Of a DNA stretch of 64,000 bases, positions 25,244-36,813 are shown piece after piece. Source of the DNA: Eucalyptus grandis (taxonomy: Eukaryota > Streptophyta > Magnoliopsida > Myrtales > Myrtaceae); assembly GCF_016545825.1 (NCBI RefSeq), contig NC_052617.1:57120472-57184471 (forward strand), written 5' to 3'. The notes below the pieces were generated by a model. It saw only the letters and a program-made list of their open reading frames with translations, was not told where the DNA came from and did not search any database. The position numbers and the translations under genes are program-made. Position 1 is the stretch's first letter. Every line of letters begins with the position of its first letter.

Positions 25244-25674
25244 AATTTAATAGATCCTTTTAATAAGTTTTATTTAGTAATAACTAAGCGTACAGGTGAT
25301 CAGCCATACTTAGATATTTAATATCATTCAGAAGTACTTCTTTCTTTATCTTTTTAATATATAAAGAACCCCGCTTTTAGGGATTTGCTTTACTTTATGC
25401 CAGCAAATCTCACCGAGGACTAAGCAAGAATTTTCAAGCAAAACGGAGCAAACTGATATCCGGGTTGCCTTAGTTAAGTAAGAGGACCCCGTCCTTCGTG
25501 GAAGGATAACGGTGCCGTCACCTAATCACTCTAATCATACTTTAGTAGGAAGGAGATGATTTTCCATCATCAGGAAGGATGCTCACGATCTTGCGCACTC
25601 TTTAAGAACAGCAAACTCGTTAAACACACACGAACACGCGGAGAGAAAAGAGGGGAAGAGGGTTTATGTTGTAC

Positions 25675-25780
25675 CTTCAGAAGGGTCGGTCGAAGCATTC
25701 TGGCTCTGAGCACGAGCAACGTCTGCAAGTAGTATGCAAGCTGCTACATGCAAGGCAAGGATCACCCTCGAATTTGCCAT
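25675..25780 (-). pseudogene. RLK-A: isolated intact first exon of an LRR receptor kinase
   Basis: From the ATG at 25780 the minus strand encodes a signal peptide, with a hydrophobic core ILALHVAACILLADV, likely cleaved after ARA, then 'QSQNASTDPSE', ending at a GT donor (GTACAACA). It is equivalent to the first exons at 45381-45489 and 58580, and is the only one of the three with neither a stop nor a lost donor. A CT-rich leader (25801-25822 on the coding strand) and a TATA box precede it. No second exon is visible before the gap at 25243, so the gene is either truncated or continues in unsequenced DNA. Calling it a pseudogene is provisional. Confidence 0.7.
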
Positions 25781-25800
25781 TGTTCAACCACAGCGAGAGG

Positions 25801-25822
25801 AGAGAGAGAGAGAGAGAGAGAG
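25801..25822. repeat. (GA)n in the RLK-A leader
   Basis: A GA run which reads as (CT)n in the presumed 5' leader. Equivalent runs lie before the first exons of RLK-B (about 45499-45516) and RLK-C (about 58598-58616). Confidence 0.85.
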
Positions 25823-25879
25823 CCTTAGAGCTGGAAAGCCAACATGTCAAGTCTGACCAACCGCGCTCCCAGATATGTG

Positions 25880-25888
25880 TATATATAT
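25880..25888 (-). promoter_or_regulatory. TATA box of RLK-A
   Basis: An alternating TA stretch about 100 bases before the ATG, conserved at 58672-58680 before RLK-C and absent before RLK-B. Confidence 0.5.
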
Positions 25889-25899
25889 GCGTAGATATA

Positions 25900-28143
25900 G
25901 TTTGATGAGAAAGCCAAGTGGTGACGGAGATAAAGATCAGAAATGCTCCTCCTGTTTGCCTAACTTTCACTAAATTCTTTCTCGTGCCGTACAAATGTTT
26001 GAAATCAGCCTTTGAAAATTCTGGTCGATGACCGCGGATGAGAAATTGGCTAAGCTATATCTGGGTCAAGTGTCTCATGCTCGTTTCACAATGATGAGAC
26101 TGTTCACTGTTAGAAGTGTGAAATTTTTGTTACCACCAAATAAAAACGAATACTAGCTCTTTTTGCCGGGCATAGCTGCAGATCTAATTAAGAAGAGATC
26201 GAGTACCCATTTGAAAACTTCTCCTCCACGCACGAAAGATTGCGGAATCACATAGTAAATCCTCATTACATATTTTAGGATCAGCAATTGGAAATACTGA
26301 TAAACTCGATTTAGGCAATGTTGTCGCCGGTTATGCATCCGTATTTGGGCCAAAAGTCACTTTACTTCACAAAAAGTACTGCGACTTGCGAGCCAATGGC
26401 TTCTAGAACTTGTGCACTTGAGTCCTAAACTTGTTGATAATTTGCAAATGTAGTACATCCGGCCATAGTTGGAAATCTCTGACATTGACACCAATTGCCC
26501 TACATGATAGTATGATACGATCAGTGCTGGTGTAGATATTTTTTTTAAAAATTTATTACTTTTTTTTTCTTTTTCTTCTTTTCATTTTTTATAGTTCTTT
26601 TCTTTGTTTTTTTTTTCCTAAATTGTGGGCCGGGAGAGGTCTAGGCAAGGGCCCAATGCCCTTGCTGACCAATAGGCGAGGGCCCAACGCCCTTGTCGGG
26701 CTCGCTTGGATCTAGGCGAGGGTCATGACGCCCTCAACCAGACTAGTTGACCCTCACTTGTGACTGACGATGGTCAATTAACGACTTCACTGGCCAAAGT
26801 TGTAAAATAGAAAAATAAACAATGAAAAGAAAATAATAACAAAGATTCAAAAAAAATATTAAGGTCCATGTCAGTGTCGATCCTGTCATGAAGGATAAGT
26901 GATGTTCACGTCAATGATTTCAAATCACAATTGACTAGATGGATTATATTGATAAATCGTCAAAAAGATTTAGATTTTAATTAATACAATTGAAAATTTT
27001 AGAACTAAATAGGCATAAGTACAATTATACTTATCCAAATGTCATGTGTGGTGTTTAAAGTCTCGTCCTTTGTGATGATAGCGAACTGTTTCGTTTTGTC
27101 AAAATGTATGGCATTCAACGCATAATAATCAGACTTGGTGACCTTGTATGGTTCGATAGAGGCATATGATAAGATATTGGGAAGAAAGAGACAAAGAGAA
27201 AAGATTCCCCATTTTCTAAGATCAACATGGACGTCTAGAGTTGACAGATTCATCCATCCAAGTCGTGGCAAATCCACATCTACTTTATTTGGAATTAGAT
27301 GTGAAAGGACTGGAAATTTCTTTGAATCTAGAATAGAAAATTAAAGGAAGAAAATAAGGGTCAATGAGTATGGAAAAGTCAAGGTACGACAACAGTTACG
27401 AGGAAAGACCAATGATGGGGAACAGTCATAGGGAGATCCGTAAATGTCATGACATAATTAAAGTAGACAAGAATCCTTTGAATTTTTTCTCATGGACACA
27501 GTATTGCGTCTCTCGCCTGTTTTTTTCGATTATTAGTATTATTATCATCTTGACAAATAATCATATAGGCGATATATATTTTTCACAATTCGTTAGTTTC
27601 CATCCAAAATGGGATGACAACTTCTTTTCATTTATATGCACAAACAAGATTTTAATTGAGGTTGATTCTAGTTACTGTTGAAAGAAACAAAAGAAGACTT
27701 GGATTCATGATAGGAATAGCGGATGAAAGAGAAATTATCAACCTGTACGGACCGTTACTTGCACTTCACCATGGACTTTTCAGAATTTGCCCATTACATT
27801 GTACAAAACCCAGTATGAACTCAGTGGGCACGTGGGATATCAAGAATACCGACCTCCACGTCAAGGCATTCACTCTTGGAAAGAGATGGTCGTCGTTTGT
27901 GGGTGGCGTTGGTCATCCTCCCTCCCTCCAAAGCCTGATGGCGGCTCGCAGAACGAGGATCCGAAAGAATCCTTTTCCCAGGTGAAGCAAAAATGGGTCC
28001 AAACAATATAAGAGACATGTCAGCTTTTCCCCTGTTCTTTCCTCGTACCGCGTGGTTCCAAGATTGTTTAATGGGATCAAGAATCCGGACAATTTAATAC
28101 CAAACCGAATGTGGATGGATCGATTGATTCGTCATTATTCAGG
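25900..28143. repeat. Spacer duplicated with the receptor-kinase unit
   Basis: Outside the fold-back insertion, this segment matches 58690-60262 in order: for example 'agagacaaagagaaaagat', 'gacgtctaga.ttgac.gattcatccatccaa', 'tgtcatgacataat' and 'gaatcc.gacaattt.atac'. It represents the DNA between the 3' end of one kinase gene and the 5' end of the next. Confidence 0.75.
26404..27030. mobile_element. Fold-back element in the duplicated spacer
   Basis: The left arm ('cctaaacttgttgataatttgcaaatgtag') and right arm (reverse of 'attgataaatcgtcaaaaagattta') surround a T-rich then GC-rich core ('ggcgagggcccaacgccc'). The equivalent spacer at about 59150 lacks all of it, so it is an insertion. 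The exact ends are blurred. Confidence 0.65.
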
Positions 28144-29590
28144 CGGAGTCCGAGTTTTTTAGGGAGCTGCGCACCAAATTCAATCGTGATCAAACGGCAT
28201 GACTCAGTCACAGTAAAGGTATCGATCCACTGTTTGTGGTAAAAAGTTTATTGATCATTGATCATTTTGCTGTGCGAGAAGGAGGGAGTCCTCTCTCTGT
28301 TTTTCTTTTTATATCCATTGAGTTAGTGAAACTCAGATGTGTTGCTCCAAAGCTATGCCATGACCAAACGATGAGCCCTGCCTATAATAAAAATTCAGCA
28401 GGAAAATATTTTCTTAGAAGAAATAAACAAATGAAATAGTATGTCTCATGGGTAATGGCACCTGTTTTAGGTTTGAATTATTTCTGAAGTTCACATGTTT
28501 CAGTTGTCAACGCAACCGTGCGTGATAATAATGGGAGTTATAAAGAAATGAGAATGAGAATAAAAGAAAGGAAAGCTTAATTGCTCTGTTGACGTAGTCT
28601 CAACCTTAACAGTCCAGCTATCAACTTGTTTGCGTCATCAACCAAATCTTTAATTGCATCTACCTAGTTAATTTAATTTAATGTAATTGCAGTTCTGCGC
28701 CTGTGAGGCTCATCCTCTAAACCATAACTAAATCACACTAAGCGATTCGCTAATTATGACCTAAACATTTTGAAAGAGTATCCATCCAATTAGACAGATG
28801 ATTAGTTACACAGGCCAGGTTTCTGAGCTTCCTCTCTCAGTGACAGGAATAATCTTTCAGGTTTAAAGAAACAGTGCAGTATGTCAAGCATGGCCAAACA
28901 CAAATTAAACCAACACACAAATCAGAACTTATGCCCTCATGTATTTTCTGCTTGACCATCTGTTGTAATCTACCTACTAGAAACCAGGTTTAAGAGGTCT
29001 TAAACATTTCCTGCTCTGTCCTGTAGGGCTAGTCTAATTGAAGCTAATTTGCATAAGGAGAGTAAAATAGTAAGTTTTTGGCAGATAAAGAACAGTTATT
29101 AGGGAGTTTTCCAAGACCCATACTCTGCAGTTCATTAGAGGAAGTCCTTAAGCAAACAGTTGTTTGGGTTTTCCCACCATAATACAGCCCGCAATTGCAT
29201 CAGTCCTAGAGTAACTCTGTTGCCAATAATATCTGTGAATGGGCCATTCTGTTTAGATGTATTGTTGTGGTACGCACTCAGACCCAGCCTGAATCTGCAA
29301 CTCAAGCTCTTTGGTGTCTCTCTTCTAGTACAGTTAAAGTTGCTTTCTGATCAAAAAGTGAAACCCCATAAGAAGTTAAATGAAGTTCGAGAGGCCGCTG
29401 CACTTTTAATTCAGTTTAAGATGCCAACTGCTGCACTTGTAGGCTTGTAGCTCAGACAGGAATAGTGACTGATTACCACTAACATGAGCAAGCTGAAGGT
29501 TAAGAGCTCTATCGTTATGTTTCTATGCTTGGAAGGTTTTCAAAAAAGAGATATTCATAAATATTACAATTCTTAACTGGCAGGCTTCAG
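28144..29590. other. No gene recognised; left part of an inserted block
   Basis: This DNA has no counterpart in the spacer downstream of RLK-D, where homology jumps from 60262 to 60303. No motif was found in short frames. Confidence 0.5.
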
Positions 29591-29599
29591 ACAGATTAG

Positions 29600-30965
29600 C
29601 ACTTTACACTTTCACTGCGATCAAAGGCACCTGCTCTATTCACGAACCTGATACATCTGTTATGATAGAAATTATCAGCACCAACCCTAGTGTGTTTGAG
29701 TGGAAGAATCCACAACCTGGAACAGCAACCACCCCTACCCTCTTTTATCAGCTTTTTGACACAATCAACATGAAATTGCAATCGCACTCTTACCTTTTGA
29801 CAATGACATATATCGGATTTCAGACAGCTTATTAGCAATAAATATTGTGACAAAAAGCAGCGTTCGTCAGACAGAAGGCACTCCTCAGGAATTATGGCAA
29901 ATATAAAGAATGAACCCTGAGCCTTAATCTGAATGTGCAAACCAATTTCAGCCAGAATTTTAGCTAGGAAATCTCTTCTTACTTCATAGTCCTGAACATC
30001 AATGGGAATAAGAGTCAGTTATGGCGAATCCTCATGCATAGCCTCGGAGTATACTACTTGTCTTAGTGATTCAAAATATTGTGGCTGTTGGAATTCGAGT
30101 CGGCAGAAGACGACTTACCTGATTCCGATGCGCAAACAGCAAATAGCCCCGGAACGAACGTTGAATTGCCGATGAAATACGAACAACACTTCCTCACGTT
30201 AGTCTGGATGCAATCACAAGGAAAACACCCAATTTCCACGGTGTAAATGCCGATCGTTCTTGCAAAAGTGAAATGGAATTCCTTTTTCTTCTTTGATGGA
30301 AAAAGAGAGAAAATTTGGTGCGAATGAATTGCCAACTATACCAACGGTTGTGTTTGGGAGGCTTTTATAAGTCTCCATTCATACCCCTCCATTAGTGTCT
30401 TTCCATCGTAACGCATCAAGACGAAACAGTGCGTTCCAATCGCACCTCATCATGGACGTAGCAGCTAAAGTACTACAGTGGCTGACTTTCAAGATCGGTA
30501 AACACAGCCTCCTGGAAAGGGTGTCAACAAGGTGCTGGAGCCAAATCTGTGATTCTGACTTGTATGTTCTTTATGGCCATTGCGATGGCGGCATGAGCAA
30601 TTGCCCATCCAATCTTCCTGCCTGTCCATCAAAATACCAATTCCAAACTTTGAGGCAGCTAAAGAGTTTGAGAAATTACGTCCATTTTCTATCAAAGTTA
30701 TTTGACTACAGGATATCTGGAAAAAGAAAAGGATATTTACAAAATGATTTAAAAGATTTTAGGAGTTCTTGGTGGAAGCTTTGTTCCACAATTGATGTTT
30801 GCATCACTACGAGACAGTGATACTGTATCTCAGAACTAGAAGATCACCAGTACCTTGAAGGTTTTTGAGAAGTAATTATTGTCCATTCCTGCATTCCTTG
30901 AAGAGAGGCAAGGGATATATGTTTTGTCTCGTCATATGTGAAAGTGTTTGTACCCCTGAAAACAT
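29600..30965 (-). pseudogene. ISS1-like aminotransferase, 3' half, degraded (copy A')
   Basis: Minus-strand exons of a PLP-dependent aminotransferase are visible but damaged. The exon at about 30850-30965 ('HISLASLQGMQE') has lost the bases coding the 'SSLSK' catalytic lysine block. The exon at 30482-30645 ('IGWAIA', 'ITDLAPAP') has a TGA where its relative reads on. The exon at 29866-29991 reads 'DYEVRRDFLAKILAEIG', 'QGSFFIFA', then loses its donor (GTATGC in the other copy, GAACGC here). The last exon (about 29600-29755) has a frameshift near 'KKLIKEG' and its acceptor AG is mutated. The first exons are absent. Compare the better copy at 45672-48681. Confidence 0.75.
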
Positions 30966-32304
30966 TTGGTATATTATACTCATTCAGCCCCCGGATATCG
31001 AACTCCTCTGCGTAAAAGCACTTCTGGGGACCATGATTTGACTGAAAAGGAATCTCAAGACAATAAAATAATGGAACAAACTAAAATCAACTAAGGGGGG
31101 AAGGGGGAGCAACAGCTTGACGGATGCATGTTAGGAAGCAACGCTGATTGCTTTTTATCTGAACGCAATGAGTTTAATAAGCTCACTAGGAAATTGCACC
31201 ATGTTGATGAAATTTTATGCTGAGAAATATTATTCGTTCATGCAGGTATGCAAGAGACTTGAAAATAATCGATTGTCACTGCTCCCATGTTTCTTCAGCT
31301 GCTCATGAGTCACACCAATGGAAATGCAGGGAACAGAGTAAGAAAATCGCTTTAAAGGAAGATCATCCTATGTAATCATCTCGTGAGGCAAACAAGAGTA
31401 ATTTATCATAGTCACTATCATGTTACATTACTATCATTTGCTACAATGGCATGTGAAAAAAATTTGAAGCTAACATCGACAACTTATAGATGGATAGTGC
31501 TGGTGAAGAATGAGTTTATATCTACTCCCCCTAAATATATTCCATAAGTTAATGCTTTAGAGGAAAAGCATCGACCTCTTGTTTTTTCCTTCCCTCTGGG
31601 GAGTACATTGGCTGATAATCGAGGCACCGCGCGAACAAGCAGGATGACAGTCGTCCTTATATATTTAGCTTAGCATGTGATTTGGAGATTGGAGAAAGAA
31701 CACAGAAGTTGCCCAAAGAACTCGCCGAGTCACTTTTGATTGGTGTATTGTAATTGTGTGCCCAATTTATGAATTTGACCCAGAAAGGGGCAAAAGCAAA
31801 CAATGCAGAAACCGAGTACAGTGTGATTAGCAAACTTATATCGATAGTAGTATCAATTGAGCATTGTCAGAAAATGCTGTCTATGCTCCTCATAAAATTC
31901 GAGCTTTTTTCAGCATTTACCCAAATCTTTCTTCTTTCTTATATGAGTTTGATTTGGATCGGAGGATTCTCAGCTGGTAGAAAGATGTGAATAATGATGC
32001 ACTTATTCTTGCAAGTTTCGGAATGAAATTATAGAAGTTACTCGCAATTTAACTAGACACTTGCGGATGTGACCCTGTTAATGTTCTCTTGGGTTGTGAA
32101 TTGATACTTTGCAAATTTACCAGAAAAATTGACAATTTGTACAGCTTTATTCCACAACTTTTTACATAATAGCAAAATCATTGTCAGGGAGAGTCATCTT
32201 TTATAGGAAATTCATATGTATGTTCTAGTAAATAACGACAATACAAAATGTGACTGATGAAGCCTGACATGGATGTTGCAGAGATCCGTCCAGGTAAACC
32301 ATAT
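30966..32304. other. Intronic remnant and RLK-B 3' flank, no further exons seen
   Basis: Parts (about 31080-31390) match 46780-47070, intron sequence of the other aminotransferase copy. From 31995 the sequence rejoins the RLK-D 3' flank (60303 onward). Confidence 0.5.
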
Positions 32305-34146
32305 TCATCTACCTTCTCCGACTATCTCATCAAGCATGGGTGTGAAACCAATTACCGGTGAAAGATTTGCACCGTCTACAGTGCTTGCAGTGGACACTGG
32401 GTTGTAAGGGCTTTTGTCTGTGCTCATGTCTGTATTCTCAGTCACGAAGCTAGTGGTATCATTAAATCTCCAATCAGTCAGGTAGCCTGGCCTCGTGGAC
32501 ACGGTCAGCACTTCAATATCTCCGGAGAGCATTGCCACCACACGGGACATTGGTAGCCCTATTGCAACCAGGCGTTTTGCCTCTTTTTCATTGAACTCTG
32601 ATAATCTAGAATCAACCAGCTCAACAACACGGTTGGTTTCGTGCAAGGTCCAAGCCTGAGAAGCAGAGGAAAAGTGGCAAAGATGTATTCAGGCAACCTC
32701 ATCGACAGAATTAAAAGGGAAGAATAGAAGGAAGAAAGAAATTGATGTTTCCTTCCTAAATGGCCATTAACCAAATAAACATTTGGGACAATGTTCAAGC
32801 GTGTACCCATTCAAGAAGATATATTTTTTCTTCTTCCAAGCTAGGGTCTGAATTTGGCCTTCCACTGACAACCACTAGAGCCACTACACCAAACACAAAT
32901 ACATCTGCCTTCTCTGTAAGGTGGCCACGCATTGCATACTCAGGAGCAAGATATCCACTGCAACAACAATGGGAAAGCAGAATTAGAGTTTCGGCAACTG
33001 TATGTGTCAGTGAACTAATAAATATGGCTCTGTGTGCATGTGACAGAAGAACATGGAGCTTACATGGTTCCTGCCACACGGGTGCTTATATGTGTCTTAT
33101 TATCATCATAAAGTTTAGCCAAACCAAAGTCTGATATTTTAGGTGTGAGATTAGAGTCCGGCAGAATATTACTGGCCTTCACATCCCTATGCACGATTCT
33201 CAGCCTTGACTCCTCATGAAGATAAGCTAGGCCCCTTGCAATACCTAGACAGATATCATAGCGTGTTGCCCAATCGAGATTCAATCTTCCTTGTCCTGTA
33301 CCGTTGAGGCAATATAAGTCCAATCATCACTGCTAATCAAATATATGGCAATTTGAAAAAGGTTTTTACATGGCATTGTTCTTAACTTTAGTTTGCTGAT
33401 TTTGTCCTGCCTGCTTGTTTTGCAACTTTTACATGGTCCGTGCATTACATATGTATTTACATGACAACAGACATTATCGATGTGAAGATTCTATAACCTA
33501 CCAAACATTGCCTGGTCAAGACTCTTGTTCTCCAGATACTCATAAACAAGAAGCCGATTATCTGCATCAATGCAGCATCCATACAGTTTAACAAGGTTGC
33601 GGTGTTGCACTGCAGATATAGTTGCAATCTCTGCCACAAGTTGATTCTTTCCCTGGTGGGATGATACATATAGTTGCTTAACAGCAATCACTCTCCCATC
33701 ATTGAGAGTTCCCTGTTGTCATTGATATGGTGAGTACTTCAATATAAAAAATCCTCTGCCATTTTAAGACCAATAACGCGATTAGCATGACAATGTATAC
33801 TACAGTTACTAGACTATCAGAGAGCTCCACTTAAAGTCGGACTATCAAGCATGCTAAAGAACCCATCTTCTAGAACTACAGTGTATTAATATATAGATGA
33901 CAAATGAAGGACCGGTCAACCTATATCATGTTATTCAGACTGGACCCCAGCAAATATAACCAAGAATTGTCCATTCATTAGTTACTTAAAACCGCACATT
34001 ACAACATTTAGTTATATTATCCAAGGCTGGGTTGATGCTTTTCATTGGATTACTTTCTTTCCTAGACGTAATTTAGGATCTATTACAGTCATCCTCCAAA
34101 GCCAAAGGATGATTGCCTAAAAAAGGAAGATGGCATAAGTAAGGAG

Positions 34147-34188
<42 letters not shown>

Positions 34189-34645
34189 CGGGGCTGAGAA
34201 AATACTGGAAGTTAGGTCCATCAGCACATGGAAAAAATAAACCTTTCTCTTTTTGTTCCAAGGCATGGAAACCATAATTTCGGTACCCTTCAGTAATGAG
34301 TTTGTCCCATTTTTCCGTTCTTTCTCGAAGAAAAACTTCCAGAAAGATAAATAATCAATTTAGTTCTTATGACAAGGTAAGGTCAGATCAGCTATAGTTG
34401 AGGAGGATATAGAGATAAGATCAGTATTTGCAAACAGCCAAGCATTTTACTTCTGCCATAACATTCAATTATGACATCACTGCATCTACGTTTATTTTTT
34501 TGTGTTATCCAATGAATTACAACGAACCTTAAAAACAGGGCCAAATCCTCCCTCCCCAAGCTTCTTATTGGGATTGAAGTCATCTGTAGCAGCCTTTAGT
34601 TCCGCATAGCCAAAGTTTAAGGTCTAGTATCTATGCCAAGGAACT
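32305..34645 (-). other. RLK-B kinase exons (five with kinase motifs)
   Basis: Exons: 34528-34645 (stop, frameshift, then [10 protein letters not shown]), 33502-33712 (AVKQL, catalytic lysine), 33064-33295 ([11 protein letters not shown]; 'NILPDS' where RLK-D has 'NILLDS'), 32807-32957 (APE region; 'VALVVV' where RLK-D has 'VALEVV') and 32305-32655. In the last exon the residues between 'VAI' and 'PMSRVV' are cut from thirteen to two. This removes the invariant arginine of kinase subdomain XI. Confidence 0.9.
34149..34188. repeat. T40 homopolymer in an RLK-B intron
   Basis: About 40 uninterrupted T. RLK-D has no such run at the equivalent place (about 62300). Confidence 0.9.
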
Positions 34646-34958
34646 CTGTAAGACACAATCATACAGATAAGTTTCGGAAACATATTAGCCGCTTAAATTA
34701 GTCAGCCAGCAAAATGAAAATGCATTCATGAAATTTAACTTCAACTAGAAAACATGGAAATTCCACATCCTACCACCAGTGGGCATTGAACTCAAAAGCT
34801 TTCAAGAACAGTGGCATTGCAATATAGAGATTTCTTGTTCTTTTTACCTTCACAGAAACCGTGTTCGTCTTCTAATGCAAAAACATAATCAGCATACAAT
34901 ATTATAGATAGGAAAGATATCATGGGGAATCTATAATAAATATCTGATTGGAGTTCAC

Positions 34959-35874
34959 CTTGGTCTTCAATCATGCGAGCCATTTTCCTTCTCCGAACAA
35001 GATAGAAAACCAGGAGGACAGCCACCAAGCCAACCACACCAACTCCCGTAGCAACTCCAACAATCAAGCCAGTATGATCCTTTCTGCTGGTTGGGGGATT
35101 GTTACTGACAGTGGGTATGAAGTCTGTACAAATTCTGCCAATTAAGTAAACTTATAAAGATAGGGCTAGGAATAGGAGAAAGTTTTAATCATGGTACCTG
35201 GGACAGCACTAATGGCTGAAACCAAAGGTCCATATGTGGCTTGATTTGGTACACAGCAAGTCCCTTTTCCAGCCCAAAAAAAGTGTATTTCCAGATAGTT
35301 AGCTGTTACCTGAGCCTGATACACTTTTCGAACAGCTGTAAGAGAGGCACCACCTGCCTCTTTTCGTATGTCGAAATTCTTCACAACAAGGTTTCCCTGA
35401 AATAAGCATAAGAGGCATTGGTAGCTGATTGTGAACTTTCCAGGTTAAAATAATTTAAAAAAAGAAAAAGAAAAAAAAGCCTGTCAAATTACAGCTCTAC
35501 CTGTATGTATACATCAAAAAGACGCCTTCCAAGTTTTTGCCATCCAGTATTCAGGATTTGTATTTCAGCAAACTGGAGACTGACATTGTAGTTTCCATTC
35601 TCCAGGCCTAAACCATAGTATCGTAGAGATGAAGCAGAGAGCCGTGCAGTCTGGAACAGCTCTGAGTCTAAAGTGTTTGTGAACTGGGAAAGAGTGGAAG
35701 CTTTATAAGCGGGATTTTTGTTTCCCGTGAAATAACCAACATTGCTCACTGCCCACCTCTCTGTGTTGGTCACATGGTAGGTAGCAGGACCAAGAGTGTT
35801 ATTATCCATCTCAAACACAATATTACTGGATGAAGTAATCTGAGGGCCACCGCATTTAACTGCAAAATTGTAGT
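34959..35874 (-). other. RLK-B malectin and membrane-helix exons
   Basis: 35501-35874 and 35198-35396 encode the malectin domain ('VKCGGPQITSSSN', 'FAEIQI', 'FDVYIQ', then '[16 protein letters not shown]'), which in this group is extracellular and thought to bind carbohydrate. 34959-35123 encodes the single helix [15 protein letters not shown] followed by RRRK, the stop-transfer signal. All three stay open. Confidence 0.9.
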
Positions 35875-36813
35875 CTGCATGACAAGCATAAAAGAGCAGA
35901 TCATGATGCGTTTATGAGAGGTACTTCCATCTACATAATGGACAGAATTATCTGCCACAGCACATGCAGTTTGTACATTCTATACTTCCAGTCCGATTCA
36001 ACTTAGAAATCTGAACGGCACATGCTTATCTTCAAAATTTGCTTCCAACACTCTGTCGAATAGCATCTTATCATGCTGTTGTAAATGTGATAATAAATTA
36101 GTTCTTTCGCAATTTAGTTAAGAGACCCGTGAAGTCCTGATGGAAATGAATTAAGGTCCTTTCTAGGGAAATTTAAAAAAAAATAAAAAATAAAGGGGAA
36201 CCCATAGAGGCAAATATTGTACCCTGAACCAGAGACTGAATTATTTAGGGCCTTCACAGATGGAGAGAGTAAGTTCTAAATAGCATGTTGAGTTCCATCA
36301 TATATAACTATAGTGAAGTAATACTCCGGTTCTCACAAAACAAAAGAAACTTTTCACTGATAAAATGATAATGGATTCATTACTTAGCCACACCGACCAG
36401 TGGATCAATATATCTTGATCGTAAAGAATCAACAGAAAAAGAAAGAATCAGAATCAGTCTATATACTTCTTGAAACAAACAGAAAAGAAACGAATGATGA
36501 AACATAAATCATGGATCAAGTGGGATGTCATAACTACTTAGCTGTCCCCTTTTCTAAAGAAAAACCCAGCATACCAACTTGAACCTCAATTTTTCCTTCT
36601 CTGTGCCACTGAACTTCCCCTAATCTAATTTACTGGAAGAAACTAGTTTGAACGTTTCATGTTCTACTACATTAGAGTTACCATTCACTTCATGTATCAG
36701 GATGCAAGCAAGCAAAATACTTAAGTAACTGTCTGTATGATATCCTGTCCTCCTCTTGTTGAAGCATTCAATAATGAAAAGCATATAAAGGGGAAAAGAT
36801 TACATGCACTTAC

